A stretch of DNA of 64,000 nucleotides from Silurus meridionalis (lineage: Eukaryota > Chordata > Actinopteri > Siluriformes > Siluridae): positions 9,162,773 to 9,226,772 of the forward strand of contig NC_060893.1 in the NCBI RefSeq assembly GCF_014805685.1, in the 5' to 3' direction. Of the stretch, positions 22,372 to 35,645 are shown in pieces. The position numbers and the translations under genes were made by a program. The notes beneath the pieces were generated by a model. That model was given only the letters and a program-made list of their open reading frames with translations. It had not been told where the DNA came from and searched no databases. Positions within the stretch are counted from its first letter, which is position 1, and each line of letters begins with the position of its first letter.

Positions 22372-24326
22372 CACACACTAGACTGTGAAGGCCACCAGGT
22401 TACAGTAGAACACTAGTGGATTCAAATAAGCTCAAGTCAGCTTGTACTTCCTCTGTAGAAAGTAACTCACGTGAGAGAATTCAGTACAGAAACGGTTAGA
22501 GTTGTTTGTGCTGTATTTATCTGTGGTGACTCACAAAGATATATATGTATGTCATACTGAAAGCCACATACAGCGCCTAAAACAGCCGAGCTCACTTCCT
22601 TTAGTTTGAACTCTTCCTGCCTAACCCCTGCACGATGATGTGCCAGCATGTCTGGCGTATATTTATACAGTATCGTTTTTCATTTTATTCAAGTAATGAA
22701 CATTAGTGGTCTGTTACAGAATTCCGATGCTGCTGATGCATGCGAATATGACAGCTGTCTCCTTCATGTCATCCCTCCCTCATCAACCCTTGCTCGCATA
22801 TTTAATGAATGTGTTGTACATTTCTGACTCAGGCCATACTGCTCACACATATCCAGGCAGCACTCCACCCCAGCACACTCAATCCTACGCACATCTGATA
22901 CCAGATTCAACAGTCTAAAAAAGTTTGACAATACTGTGCCAAAATGCTAAATGTAACTGAATAAGAAAAGAAATATTTCCAGGATATATGGATTTTGTAG
23001 TGAATAACTAGCTAAAAAATTATATAGTACATTGGAACTTTGTTTAAAAAACAAACCTAAAGACTAGAATCCACTTTCCAAGAAGCCAGTTTCCTTTAAC
23101 TGTACTCAACCTGATGTATTACACAGCTTAAGTAAAGGCATAACAAGAAGACTGTAAACGAAAAAGACACTCTTGCTTGCCATCTGGTAAACATGGGCAT
23201 ATAAGCTTGGCAGGATTATGCCCTGTTCTGTTGATTCATGAGCAGCCTTTAGGCTTTTGGAAACACACTATAATGATAGCTTTCCAATGAAAAGGCATGA
23301 TATCCATCCACATGATATTATATTACAGACCTCCATTTATTTTGCATTCCCTCCAGACCCCAGTCATGAGGTACAACTTATAGTTTGTTTACATCTGGGC
23401 CTTTACTGTGTTGAGGCAGTTTAGATAGAGTGTTTTTAACTTTTTTAAGCTTATGAATATACTGTCATGAGAAGACCTTCATGAGGGTTAAACCAGTTAA
23501 TGAAATTAAACCCATAGGTCCAATAACTGAGCAGGGACTTGATTAGATCATGTCATGATTAGCTTAGCTCACATGAAAGCAACAGTAATATTTGAGGGAA
23601 CTGTGAGATTTGAATAGGATTCAGAAAACAAACCATTCATGCTTTCCTGCAAACGAAAAAATAATAATAACAATATTGGTTTCATTTTCCTGCTGAAAAA
23701 TCCAGGATAGGCTGACCAGCTACCAGCTGCCAAAACACAGGAAAAGCTGGTCAAACTGGTAGGCTATCCTTGCCAGATGATAATTCTGGTAGATAGAAAC
23801 ATTGTGTGAATTACTGCTACTAATGCAATATTATAGACTAATTATTTCAAGAAATGTTATCTTACTATATTATGCGAGGTAGAGAAAAAAAAACACAAAA
23901 ATTTGTTGTTAGGGCTGGTCAAGTAATCAGGAAAGTGGAAAATTACCTGGTTTACCTGTTTGACCAGCTTAGTTTTGGATGAAGTTTGAATAAGCTGGAC
24001 TATTCAGGAGAGTACAGTTACAGTCGTACAGTACCACTCATAACTATAACGCCCACTTAGACTTTTCTCTATATTACGGTTCATGAAGTTATAGAAAGTA
24101 CTCATGACTTTTTAAGTGTTAACTCGTAGCTGAGATCAACATCAGTGCTGACTTTCTCAGACTTGGAGCATCACGGCATTCTCTTTAAGTTGGCAAAACA
24201 AATAGAGCAACAGCAGCATCTCACTTTCCTTCAACTTTTCAACGATGACACAATTATTCACAACGAAAATGATGATCATGTTTGCTACTAAGAAATGCCA
24301 CTGCATCTCGGACAATGTAGCTGCCT

Positions 24327-24362
24327 GCACGCACGCGCACGCACGCACGCACACGCACACAC
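24327..24362. repeat. ACGC/CA microsatellite
   Basis: Short ACGC and CACA repeats directly beside the putative prr5l exon 1 donor. On the minus strand it reads as the GTGTGCGTGCG run after the splice site. Confidence 0.9.
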
Positions 24363-24366
24363 TCAC

Positions 24367-24500
24367 CGAGCCTTGTTCGCAGCTTGAATAAAGTTGTCTC
24401 AGGGTTTCTCACACATTCCTCTCTTAGATCCTGCAGAAAGACGCAAGTGTCCGTCAAAACATTAAAAATACGGCCGCTAAAGCAGTAAAGACTGAAAGAC
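24367..24500 (-). other. prr5l: Probable non-coding first exon of prr5l
   Basis: On the minus strand the sequence ending GCTGCGAACAAGGCTCG is followed by the strong donor GTGAGTGTG, with GT at 24,366-24,365. The stretch contains local CpGs (GCGGCCG, GACGG) in an otherwise AT-rich area. It would splice to the acceptor at 22,383, giving a first intron of about 2 kb. The 5' limit is a guess; no clear TATA box is seen. Confidence 0.5.
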
Positions 24501-24530
24501 TGAATGCAAGACGATTAAGTGAACTAGCTT

Positions 24531-24557
24531 TGTGTGTGTGTGTGTGTGTGTGTGTGG
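24531..24557. repeat. (GT)n microsatellite
   Basis: About 13 GT units just upstream (minus strand) of the probable prr5l first exon, so within the presumed promoter. Confidence 0.95.
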
Positions 24558-24934
24558 GAGGAGTTAGTGTGTCACACACTACTGCTTCACTTGATCCGCA
24601 CACAAGTGGCACTTTTCATGACAGAATACGCGTTTTGCGTATTAATTTGAAGTTTAGCCTCTGGGTCTTGTTTCTTATCAACACTGCAGAGTCTCATTCC
24701 ACACAGTGTCTCCTCAGACTTTCTTAGAGCACCTTTGCTTCAGATATTTCTGACGAATGTGTTCTCTCTCTTTCAGTGCTGATTAATGTGAACAATACCA
24801 TCAGATATAGAGCTTCCAAAGTCCTGAAGTCATGTGTGCTAGTGTAAAAGGACAGGCACTTAAATCGTTTTTGGTCTGGCTTTACACCAGTTTTTCAGTT
24901 TTTTTTCTTTTTTAAATTTTAAGGACAAACTATC

Positions 24935-25023
<89 letters not shown>

Positions 25024-26517
25024 ATCATCTGCCTGCCTGTCTGCCTGTGATTTGTGATTGATTGAATATTAAAATCAATAAAAAAATCTGAATTGGGAAA
25101 ATGTGATCTCAGTGGGATAGTTGTGGGTGCCATGCAGGATATTTACTCAGAATTCAGTACTTTCCAGTGAAAAAAATCCAAGCAGTTGTGTTAAAGACAT
25201 GTTTTAATGAGGAGAGAGCTCAGAGAAGAATGACCAGACTGGTTATCACACTCCAATTAAAATAAGAACAGTAACAGTTTAATTATTTATTTTAATAATT
25301 AATGTTAATAATATTACTCAAGTTAATTAAATATATTTATATTTAATTATTATTGTTTAGTGTAGTAAAAACACAATTTTTTACATTTTCTTCATTGCTT
25401 CACTGTGTTTTTATGTTGTTTACCATACAGTTTTTGCTAAGTCAGGATATGAAATAATTTTAAAACAAATGCCCTAAATTAAGAATGTATGCTTTAAAAA
25501 CCCTAACTGGGTTGTATTTGAGCCTTCAGATTAAATCTACAGTCTACAAGTATATTTTCTCTCCTCACAATTTCACCTTCTTTTTCATGGTATATAAACC
25601 TAGTTTTAGAAACTCTGCTGATTCATTACTGTACTGATGACATCTGGTTTGAGGCCATTATCATTCACATGATATTTCTGATATCTGCTTCACCAGCTGT
25701 ACTTGTTTTATGCAGATTGCTTGGTTTATGTCGAAGAACTTTGATATTTTTTACCCTGACTTGGGCATTTATGGGTGAAAAAAAAACTTGAGTTTTTCTC
25801 AAACTTTAAATTAACACTGCACGCGTGTGACGCCTAGTGGTCAAACCTGTGTACCTGCATCCGGAAAGCCACAAAACGAAACAATTCAATGATCTGATTA
25901 CTGTTATTATTTGCATATATTTTCATGTACCCACATTTGTTAAGCATATAAAGATATTAATATATTTTTACATTTTATGTGCATCATTTATTTTATATCC
26001 TTTTCCAAAGAAGCCTACAAATAATGCAACACGTTTAGCCGTTTAAACACAAAATTCATTGGACTACTGCAAAATAAAGTATCAAATATCCACCAACCGA
26101 CCAGAAGTAATTGCACCGAAAGCAACAATTGAATACAGGAGTTACATTAAGCATTAGTACACAGGAGTTTCTGTTCCTTTTAGTTTGATTTAAAAGAGAA
26201 ATTATGTAATCAGCATTTCAGTTACTCAATAAAATCATTTTTGTAAAACCACAATGCCACGATTAGAATTAATTGTATTGCATTAGATGGAAGAAGCTAA
26301 TTTTTGGCCATTATGATTTTTATGAGAAAGCGCGTTTTTCCACTGAGGAAAAGTTAATAACTGGCAGCAGAATCTGACACAAAAATAAAAATTGACTTTA
26401 TCTTCAGGAAAAATAATACAATTAGCACAAAAACTTAACCCCTTAAATACATGGCCTATGCTCATATTTAATGAAAAATATTGTTGAATAAAATGTAACT
26501 GAATTCATTCATTCATA
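24558..26517. other. Intergenic, upstream of prr5l
   Basis: AT-rich sequence without recognisable genes. The first few hundred bases may include the prr5l promoter. Apart from the ATCT microsatellite I see nothing specific. Confidence 0.5.
24935..25023. repeat. (ATCT)n tetranucleotide microsatellite
   Basis: About 22 uninterrupted ATCT units. It is likely to be highly variable in length. Confidence 0.97.
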
Positions 26518-26763
26518 CATTCATTCATCATATTCTTCTTCATGCTCTTTTACTTCTTCTTCGTCTTATTATTGTTATTTTTCTTCTTCTTCTTCTTTTT
26601 CTTCCTTTTCTTTTTCTTCTTCTACTTCTTTTTCTTTTTCTTTTTCTTCTTTTTCTTTTCTTTTCGTTTTCTTCTTCTTTTTATTTTTCTTTTCGTTTTC
26701 TTCTTCTTTTTCTTTTCTTCTTCTTCTTCTTCTTCTTTTCTTCTTCTTTTCTTCTTCTTCTTT
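26518..26763. repeat. Polypyrimidine (TTC/TTTTC) tract
   Basis: After a few CATT units, about 230 bases are almost pure T and C on the plus strand (TTCTTC, TTTTTC and TTTTC units). The reading frame across it (poly-Phe/Ser/Leu) is low-complexity shadow. Confidence 0.95.
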
Positions 26764-26985
26764 CTGCTGCTCCCGTTAGGGGTCGCCACTGCGGAACATC
26801 CGTCTCACCACAGTCCTATAAACTTTCCGTTTCACTCTTAAAGATACTCTTCTATCACAAATCACTCCTGCTATCACTCTTCTCCACCCTGCTTGCACTC
26901 TTTTCTTCACTTCTCTAACACACTCTCCATTTCTTTGCATTGTTGACCCCAGATACTTATACTCATATATAACTGGATTCATATT
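26764..26985 (-). pseudogene. RTE-type LINE fragment
   Basis: On the minus strand the frame reads EYKYLGSTMQRNGE, VREVKKRVQAGW, VICDRRVSLRVKRKVYRTVV. This matches the region after the reverse transcriptase palm in RTE-clade LINEs (KYLGSTVQSNGE, EVKKRVQAGW, KVYKTVVRPA). Only about 70 codons remain. The 3' side joins CTGCTCCCGTTAGGGGTCGC, a block seen in many fish repeats, and then the polypyrimidine tract. Confidence 0.75.
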
Positions 26986-28098
26986 TTCTCAACTTACAGC
27001 TTAGTTATCAATATACTTATTATCAATATGTATATTTTTCCCGAAACACGTGTTTTTATGTGGTCCTTTCATGTGGTAAGTAAACTCATCAAAGTTCGTA
27101 TGACTTATCCTATAATGCACTGTAGATGGCAATATAAGACCAATTTGAATTGCTTAAGTCTTTCGAAATGTTTGTTTGGGCTGTATAACATGGCTATCTG
27201 ATAATAATATATTAGATATATCTACTGAAAGATATCCGTTAAAAATATCAGATGAATTATTAGGAATTATTTCACTGGGCTCTAGCTAGAACCATCTACT
27301 TAAGCTTGCTCTTGAATGCAAATAGTTTCCTTCTTTAATCTTTAAAGGTTTTTTTTGGGAAAGGTTTTACCTGTCATCTATAGACATATCGCTCTATAGC
27401 TTTTCTTTACATGTAATCCCTACTCTGCCTGATTCACCTCTTTTACAGTTCAACAGGCACTGGTATTGAAAACCCTTGCTTCAGAAACCACTCAGCAGAA
27501 AAAAAGGTTCCAGTCAGAATATTATCAGAATGACTTTATAAAATACTGTAATTATCTTGAATGAATAGGAAGTTTTTCTTTAAAAAAAAAGAAATAATAA
27601 AATATAAATGTGCTAATCCATCTACTTTCTACTCAGCAGGTGCAAAAAAAAAATACTAAAGGATGTGACCAATCATTTGCACAGTAAGACCTCTGGTCCT
27701 GACCTCAGGGTTTATGCTAGTCTTTCACAAAGATTTATTTAGGCTAGTTTTTACACAAAGAAAGATATTTTCTCTGGACAGGAACATATTCTGCCTTAAG
27801 TGATTTATGATGAAAGAAAGTAATCCAACTAACAACTTGAAAGAAGCAACATTTTCTTTGTTATATTTTTCATTTTGTGTCTCTCTGGTGGTCTGTATGA
27901 ATGAAACATTATATAGGTTTTTTGTTGTTTACAAACTACACTTTTATCCTTACTTTCTTAGATCTGTTATCATAATTATGTTATCATACATATAATACCT
28001 TCAGTTCAACTTAACTTTGTAAGCACAGAACTCACTGTATGAACCAAGGGATACATTCATCATGCAATCTTTGCTTCAGAATCCAGTTTTCTAAGTAC

Positions 28099-28100
<2 letters not shown>

Positions 28101-28174
<74 letters not shown>
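28101..28174. repeat. (GT)37 microsatellite
   Basis: Pure GT dinucleotide run of 74 bases. Confidence 0.98.
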
Positions 28175-28176
<2 letters not shown>

Positions 28177-28751
28177 ATTAACATGTAGAGATTTTTCTGT
28201 TTGTCCATAGCAGTGAATTCTAGAGGAATATGAATGATACTGGCTATAAAATGACACCTACAGTACATATACATTATTCCATTTTAAATTTTTACACACC
28301 CTAAAAGAAAAGGTTGTTAGGAAAATTACTGTGCTTCAAAACCAGTGAAGGAAGTTATAGGAGCAAAACAAGCACCATCTCCATGGTATATAAGAACATA
28401 CAGGTGTAAAGGCCACATAAAAAGTATAAGAAAATTCTAATTATTTGATGAAAAATGAATGACCACCTTATGATACTGTTTTGGTTTGATGCCTGACACT
28501 AGTTAAGAAAGTTTTCTAGTTAACTAAGAATTTAGATTTACATTTGACAGGTAGCCTTGCCCAAAGGAAAAACACAGAAGTGCTTTATCATCCATTGCCC
28601 CGTTGAAAATAGTACAAATATACTAGAGACAAACAATGTTATAAAGTTTAATCACTGCTAGAACCAAGTTAGTTTGAGAGTTAGTATTTATATTTTGTAA
28701 ATTTTACATGAAATACATTGTAGGGTCTCTGCTTATTTATGTGTTTAAGAA

Positions 28752-28753
<2 letters not shown>

Positions 28754-28810
<57 letters not shown>
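28754..28810. repeat. (AT)n microsatellite
   Basis: Pure AT dinucleotide run of about 57 bases. Confidence 0.98.
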
Positions 28811-28813
<3 letters not shown>

Positions 28814-31800
28814 TTAGAAAGGTTATTTCACCACCCTGGTGCCAGTACAGAAAATAATCTTGATGTGTGTTAAGGTATGGAGCTTCAAATTATGATTGTA
28901 GCTTAAAAATAATGGAGGTACATGGTACTCTGCTTTAATCAGTGACTTTAAGTAAATGGGGCTAGTAATAGATAAAAGAATTGGAAAAATCCATATGGTA
29001 ATTGGCTAAAATACTTACAACTGTTATGGTTATTTGCATAAATTGCAGATGAACAATAAAACCATGAAAGATGTAGCAAAGTTACTTTCAAATGGTGGTA
29101 ATAACCAATGAATGTGCATATTTTCAGGGAGTATTAGCTGAAATATATATTTTTTTAATGAACATGTGTTGAGCCCTCTTAGCATTCGGTGATCCTAAAG
29201 AATTGTAACACAGGAAAAAGAACTGTGACGGAGAAAGAAACTAATCCAGCCATTGCTAAGGCTAAGAATAATCTTGCTCCACATAAATGAGACTCTCTGA
29301 TACCCTCCACAGACAGTGCTTTCTATCAAAAGGGGTCTTTGCTGAGTTGCCAAGCATAGAGGCTTCTTGTGTAGCACCACTGCATGTGTGATGAGGGAGA
29401 AGTCCAAACCAAACTTTCTATTAAATGGTAAAGTGAAATAATTTTACAATGAAAAAATATTAAACACATGAAAAAAAATTATTAAATAATTCATGTTTAC
29501 CTGACCCATTTTAACTTTTAAGTAGAAATGGTACCATTTATTCATTACATATAACAACAATAATGCAGGCATGTTCAGCTCCTTCAAGAATAGCTAATTT
29601 CCCAGCAGAAAGCTGGAGTAGAATTGTCTTTCCTGACATCTCACATTTACTCACTTTTCACTGGTGCTGAATGTCCATGTCTCCCCCATGGTCAGTGGTA
29701 TCCACAAATATACTTCCGTTTCAAAAGTCAGAAAAATGTAGCTTAAAACAGAATTGTTGTTACTTTTTTCAGCCTTTTGTGCTTCATGACCAAGCAGAAC
29801 ATAACAATGAAACTTTTCATTAATGACAGGGTAGGTGCATGGGGCCAAATATGTCTTGTGACTTGTTTGATAAACCTGATGGCAAACTAAAACACTTGGC
29901 CTGCAAATTCTCCAGAGCACAATCCCAGAGGAAAGAAATAACTCCTGAGCCAATCTTTGTCTGGGGAGTTCTTCTGCTGACTGGGTGTTCACATCAGCAG
30001 GTTTGTGGGTAATTATTTTGGTGTCTCACCTGCGGTACCAGATAATTTAATTTTAAGTGTTTAAGTTTTCTGTGTCATTGGCATCCAGTAACGTTGCAGG
30101 CTTCCATCACCCTTGTCGAACAAATCACACAGAATTGGCACTTTGAAGTTGTCATTCTGCAATGACTGCAACTTAGTTTTTTCTCTGGGAAACACATCTT
30201 TAACGTGTAATAATGTGAACTTTCTTTTGGACATTTCACTATTCTGTATTGTTACTGTAATAGTATTCTATTGTTACTGTTAGAGGTTTATATACTTCAC
30301 TTCTTCTATTCACTAAAAACATACTATGAAACAATACAAATTGAAATCAGAAGAATGTTATATACTATTTAGTCTTATTTACCCCTTTTCTGTGAAAGGG
30401 GTACTAGAGGATGTGTTATATAAAATCTTGAATAATAACACAATTAACACTGGCACTACATTGTTCAAATGCTGTACCAATATTGGCAAGCTGCTTTGAG
30501 CCTGGTCCTTAAGCCTGTCTGCTCCATAAAACTCACCCTATATGCTCCAGCTCTTTACAAGCTAATCAAGGTAAACAAGTTAATCATGCAAAGACATTCA
30601 CTGTAGTGTACATGTGGTACTGATTCTTCTTTTATTTATTTTTTTAATTGCACTTTACCATGCTTCAACAATCCCACAGGGAAATTCTGCTATTTCTGCT
30701 GATTTTCATTTTGCATTATGCCTCAGTAATGTTGCTGACCAGGAATGGACAAATGGATATACAAACATACAACCAATCAAACTAAAAACATTCAAACAAA
30801 TCAATAAATACAGTAAAGCAGCTGTATGGATCTTGCAACCAAGCAATATGTAAGAATATGTATACTACCTAACCACATACCAACTAGGACACTGAGTAGT
30901 AAAGGACATTTGGAAAAGTGATTGGAAAAAATAGACCTTAGTGGAAGCTTGCAACCCCTGGAGTCTGAGATCTGTATTTTGCACACCTAAAGTGGAATAT
31001 TGCAAGTGTGCAGACTAACAGAAGGTGTGGTCAACCTCTAGGGAGATTCTGTGACTACAATATACTGAAAAAATAAACAAACAAAATAAATCAGCAATGA
31101 GTGAAAATAAGTATTTCTATAAGCAAGACATTTTTTTGTAAACTGTAATGATTTATAATCCAACTATTCTATTTTGAGCATGTTTTAAGCCACTTAGGTT
31201 TCTCTTATGCTATCTCAGACTTTCTCTTACCACAGACATTCTGATTATGGATCTATACCTAGAGTACATATAGATTTATGTAAAGCAGCTTTTGCTGTAA
31301 CAATTTTTGTTGTTAAAATTGCGTCAGATATAAATTGTTTTATGGATGCAGTGGTGAATCCCTCTGGAACCACTGCGGTACTGAGGCATGGCTGTTGGGA
31401 AAAACGAATGAAAGGATGAATCATTATCATCATTCACCATTTAGCATCATCTTAGCAAATCCCTTGTGAGCCATTCAGAATAGACTTTTCCATTTGGACC
31501 ACTATCCACTTATGTTGTTTATAATTTTAGCATAGTTAATGCACCAATATTTTCATATTATTTGCTTTTTGAATGTTGTATGTATTACTACGCACTGACA
31601 TTAAATTTCCTTGCATCAACACATAGCTAATGCCACTTATCAAGGAAATGATCAAACTTTTTATTTTTTGGAGACAGAAAAGGAAAGAAGCAAAGAGAGA
31701 TAAAGAGTGAAAATGTGATGAAATTGCTTTTGAGGTAATTTGGTACAAACAGTTCCAGAAAATAAGCTGATTGCCTTGTCAGTTTGTTTTTTTCCTAGCA

Positions 31801-34321
31801 AAGAGAAAGACAGAAAAAAAAACAGCCCTATATCTTTATTGATTATCAAACAGCTGATAGTTATTTCAATCTCTGAACTAATTTATTTAGAAAAGGAGTA
31901 ATACAATTGTAAAGTAAACCAGGAAATTTGTATGTGAACTGCATTTTAAACTCAGATGTAGATGACAAACCAGAAACAAAGGTGTCTGCGTTAATTCAGC
32001 ACTGGTCATTTTGGACTGAACTCTTATACATTTTAAAATATTGAATGCAATAAAAAAACCACTATTGATATAATTCAAACCATTAATTAATGCTCAAATG
32101 CATCAAATCCATCATCTGTTACTGGAGGTTTCTGTCTGCTTTTATAAGAACTTAATTTAATCTTCTTTATATGGAACATGGACACACACAGAATCATGGG
32201 AGGTGATGGAGAGAAACATAAAGAGATTAACAAATGGGCAAATGCAAGGACTAATTGCTACCTAGGAATGGAGTCAGAGAGAGGTTATATCTGATCTGGT
32301 TAAACTACATGTGGGATGAAGTAACTGTATTTGATTAAGGAATTGATCATTTATATGTATATGGCCTTAGTCAATGCTGACAGCTCCCACTGTCCAATTC
32401 CTTAATGTCTAATTTAATTCAGTTTTTCCTCTTATATGGTCTTACATGAGCAAATCTAGCTTTTTTCATATCTTCAAAATAATTTTAGATAAGTGCATAC
32501 TAAAAGCATGAATTAAAATGAATCATTAGTTCATCCCTACACTATTGTCAAGGCCACCACTGCCAACTGTAGATGTTCATTCATATTTATGGAACATTAA
32601 GCAGGCCATAATGGACAGCTGAACATGTCACAGAGAAGTATTTTATTCACAGGACCACTTAAGCATGAACTTAAATGGCACAATTCCAGTAACTTTATTA
32701 CTAGCAATAAATGTATTTCTTTTCCTTGTATTTCTTTTACTTTACTTTACTTTATTTTAGTGAAATTTATTAGAAGGATCTTGGAGGAAATAACTGCTAA
32801 CTAGGTGCTAGATAAGCTGTGTGTTTAACAACACATTAATAACAATAACAATACAACAACAACAAAAACAGCAGCCCTGTTGAATTGACAGTCCTTTGAA
32901 TAATGGTAATGATCATTTAAATGACAAACAAATTAATTTTTATTAGCAAATCATTTTGGATACCAAGAAATGCACCTCAAAAAAGCAGAATCATCTGTGC
33001 AACACACTCATTCATTCATCCATCATTGCCATTCAAGATGATTAATTTTTATTTAAGATGTATTGGATGATTTTCGTCTATGTCAATTTGATCACACTGA
33101 AACAAAATGGTTATGATAAAGAAAAATGTTGGCAATTCACAGTCTCTCATTCCAGCTTGAGCTGCTAGTTTTTTCATATGTTTCATTATTTTTTCAGTAT
33201 TTTGATTGGGTATGCCAAATTACCTTTTGGGTTGAATGTGTGTGCACATGGTGCCCTGTGAAGGGTTAATGCTCCATCCAGGGTGTATTCCCACCAAGAC
33301 TCCACCCTCCCAAACACAGTCTTACTGTCCTATTGTCTTTTGTTTTGCTATATTCTCCCTGCATCTGAAATAACCCAACTATATTTGATATGTCCATTAT
33401 TTAATCTATATGCATGTGTATTTAAATGTATAAAAACTTTGGTTTCCAAACTAAACTAAAATGAAAGACCAATTTCTGTACTCTATACTGACATAATTGT
33501 TAAATTTAATACACCGTTAGTAGACAATGAGGTACAAAATAATACAAATAAATATGGCCAAATAGGAAGGGTAAAGAAGATATTCTAGACTTTCAAAAAT
33601 ATTTAGATTACTATATTACTTTAGTTTTGTACTAGATACAAAGAACAACTCTAACATTCTAATGTCATATCAAGTACAAACAGTTTCAACAAAACAAAAG
33701 AATAGAATGTCCCACCATAAAACATAAAAGAAAATTGCTGATGAGTGAGTAGCTTGTTATAGGATTTTAAAATTAGCATCAAATACAATCTATTCCCCTG
33801 AGAAAAAAATACACCAATATCTGAGGTCGTCTGGTGAAGCACCAGAGTAGTAATTTATAATCAGAATGAAAATTAACATAACATAAGATCAAACCGGTTT
33901 ATTCAACTAACATAGTTGTGTATACAACATTTGCTAAAAATGTTTGTCATATCATGCAAGTCATATTAAATCAACAGGCACCGGAATAAACTTTTTGAAT
34001 GCCATTTGCAACCATTTGAGACTATAAATAATGATGAATTCATCTAGAATAATCTTTTGCTTCTGAATAGAAGAAGCAAATTATAATGTGTGCAGGAATA
34101 ATAATTGACTTGTGTATGCTCAGCATTATATAACCAGCAGAATGTCTCCAGGGTATAGCATTTAACCATATTCAATATTTCAGTATAAACTCAGAATCAG
34201 ATAAAGAACAAGGCATAAATTTACTGTATTAGTAGAGGGAAACACATATTTCAGTATTGTTGTGGACCATCAAAAGCTGAATTTGACACATCTACCCTGC
34301 ATAATGTACCTGATATTCTGC

Positions 34322-34323
<2 letters not shown>

Positions 34324-34380
<57 letters not shown>

Positions 34381-34399
34381 AAGGGGGGGAGAGAGAGAA
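34324..34399. repeat. (AG)n microsatellite
   Basis: AG run with one AAGAG interruption and a G7 stretch near 34,383. Confidence 0.97.
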
Positions 34400-35447
34400 T
34401 TATAAAGCAAGAGCGCTTACAAAAGCCTTTTAACTGACGCAGGGGGAAGAATTCCCCGAAGATGCTTTTTCAGCTGAAGCAATGAAATAAAGTTTTTATT
34501 TATAGATCTAAAGATTGGCTTTATTAGACTTTGTTTCATTACTAAATCCAGCTTTCTTGGCTATTGATTTATTTTTGTAGACTCAAAAGTGACACTAAAT
34601 CTTTTATAATAAGAAGCTTTATAAAAGTTGGAAGCGTCATCTTCTTCTCTGAAAATACGAAAATAATAGACAAAACTGCCCATAAACACTGACAGAAACT
34701 AGTAGATACTGTATGGTGCATGTTTAATTATTTTCACCTAAAATACTTTAAAGGAAGCTTTCAAATCTGATCCACCATATGAGGATTTGTTGACATGCTT
34801 CCCCTGACCATCACAGCAGATTATCACTTAGGTAGAGCCTTTTATTTTATATTTTTCTTTTTTCTTTTTATCTGTAATGTTGGGAAATTAGAGCAATGTG
34901 TAACAATATTAGATTTTATATTATAGATATAATAGAATAAAATCGCTTTCCAAACATTATGCTAGTTTTTTTTTTTTTTATATCATGGTGGTTTAGATAA
35001 TAGTTGTTTTCTGTGCCATCAGGATCACAATATGGAACAGGTTAGTTATAGTTTCTGTGCAGTGTAATAATACATAAAGTGCAAATTCATTATGTTAAGA
35101 CATGATTGTGTCTTTATAAGATACATTTTTAATGCAGCAAATAAGCATTGACTTCGGTTTCAATTTTCACCTGATTATAACATTCACCTTTTTGAAAGAA
35201 CAGTTACTGAATAGGCGAACGGGAAGCAAGTTCAGCATGGCACAAACAAACATTTCTGATTTGTTGTTTTAGAGATAGCTGAATTATTTGACACATAGGG
35301 TGCTTTATTTCACACTCAGCTGTTAGTGAGTTGTGTTGTAACAGCCACTTGCGACGGTAGCTCAAATGTGTTTTGGAATCCTGCAATTTCCACTTTTCAA
35401 ATGTGTCCTTCCCAACAGGAGTGGTGATTATTTTTTTAACCCTTAAA

Positions 35448-35645
<198 letters not shown>

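Noticed and set aside
24157..24457. Coding use of the frames over the putative prr5l exon 1
   Set aside because: They run across the splice donor and the CA repeat; prr5l starts at the ATG in the next exon, which has an in-frame stop just upstream.
26542..26841. 99-residue poly-Phe frame
   Set aside because: Translation of the polypyrimidine tract.
28032..28274. Frames with Thr-His repeats
   Set aside because: Translation of the GT/CA microsatellite.
29651..29992. 113-residue frame on the minus strand
   Set aside because: No family motif recognised, no neighbouring exons and no splice signals that would extend it; the length is compatible with chance.
31260..31320. Possible L2 LINE tail (GTAAAGCAGCTTTTGCTGTAAC)
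   Set aside because: Similarity limited to about 20 bases, with no CAAATAAA end or tandem tail.
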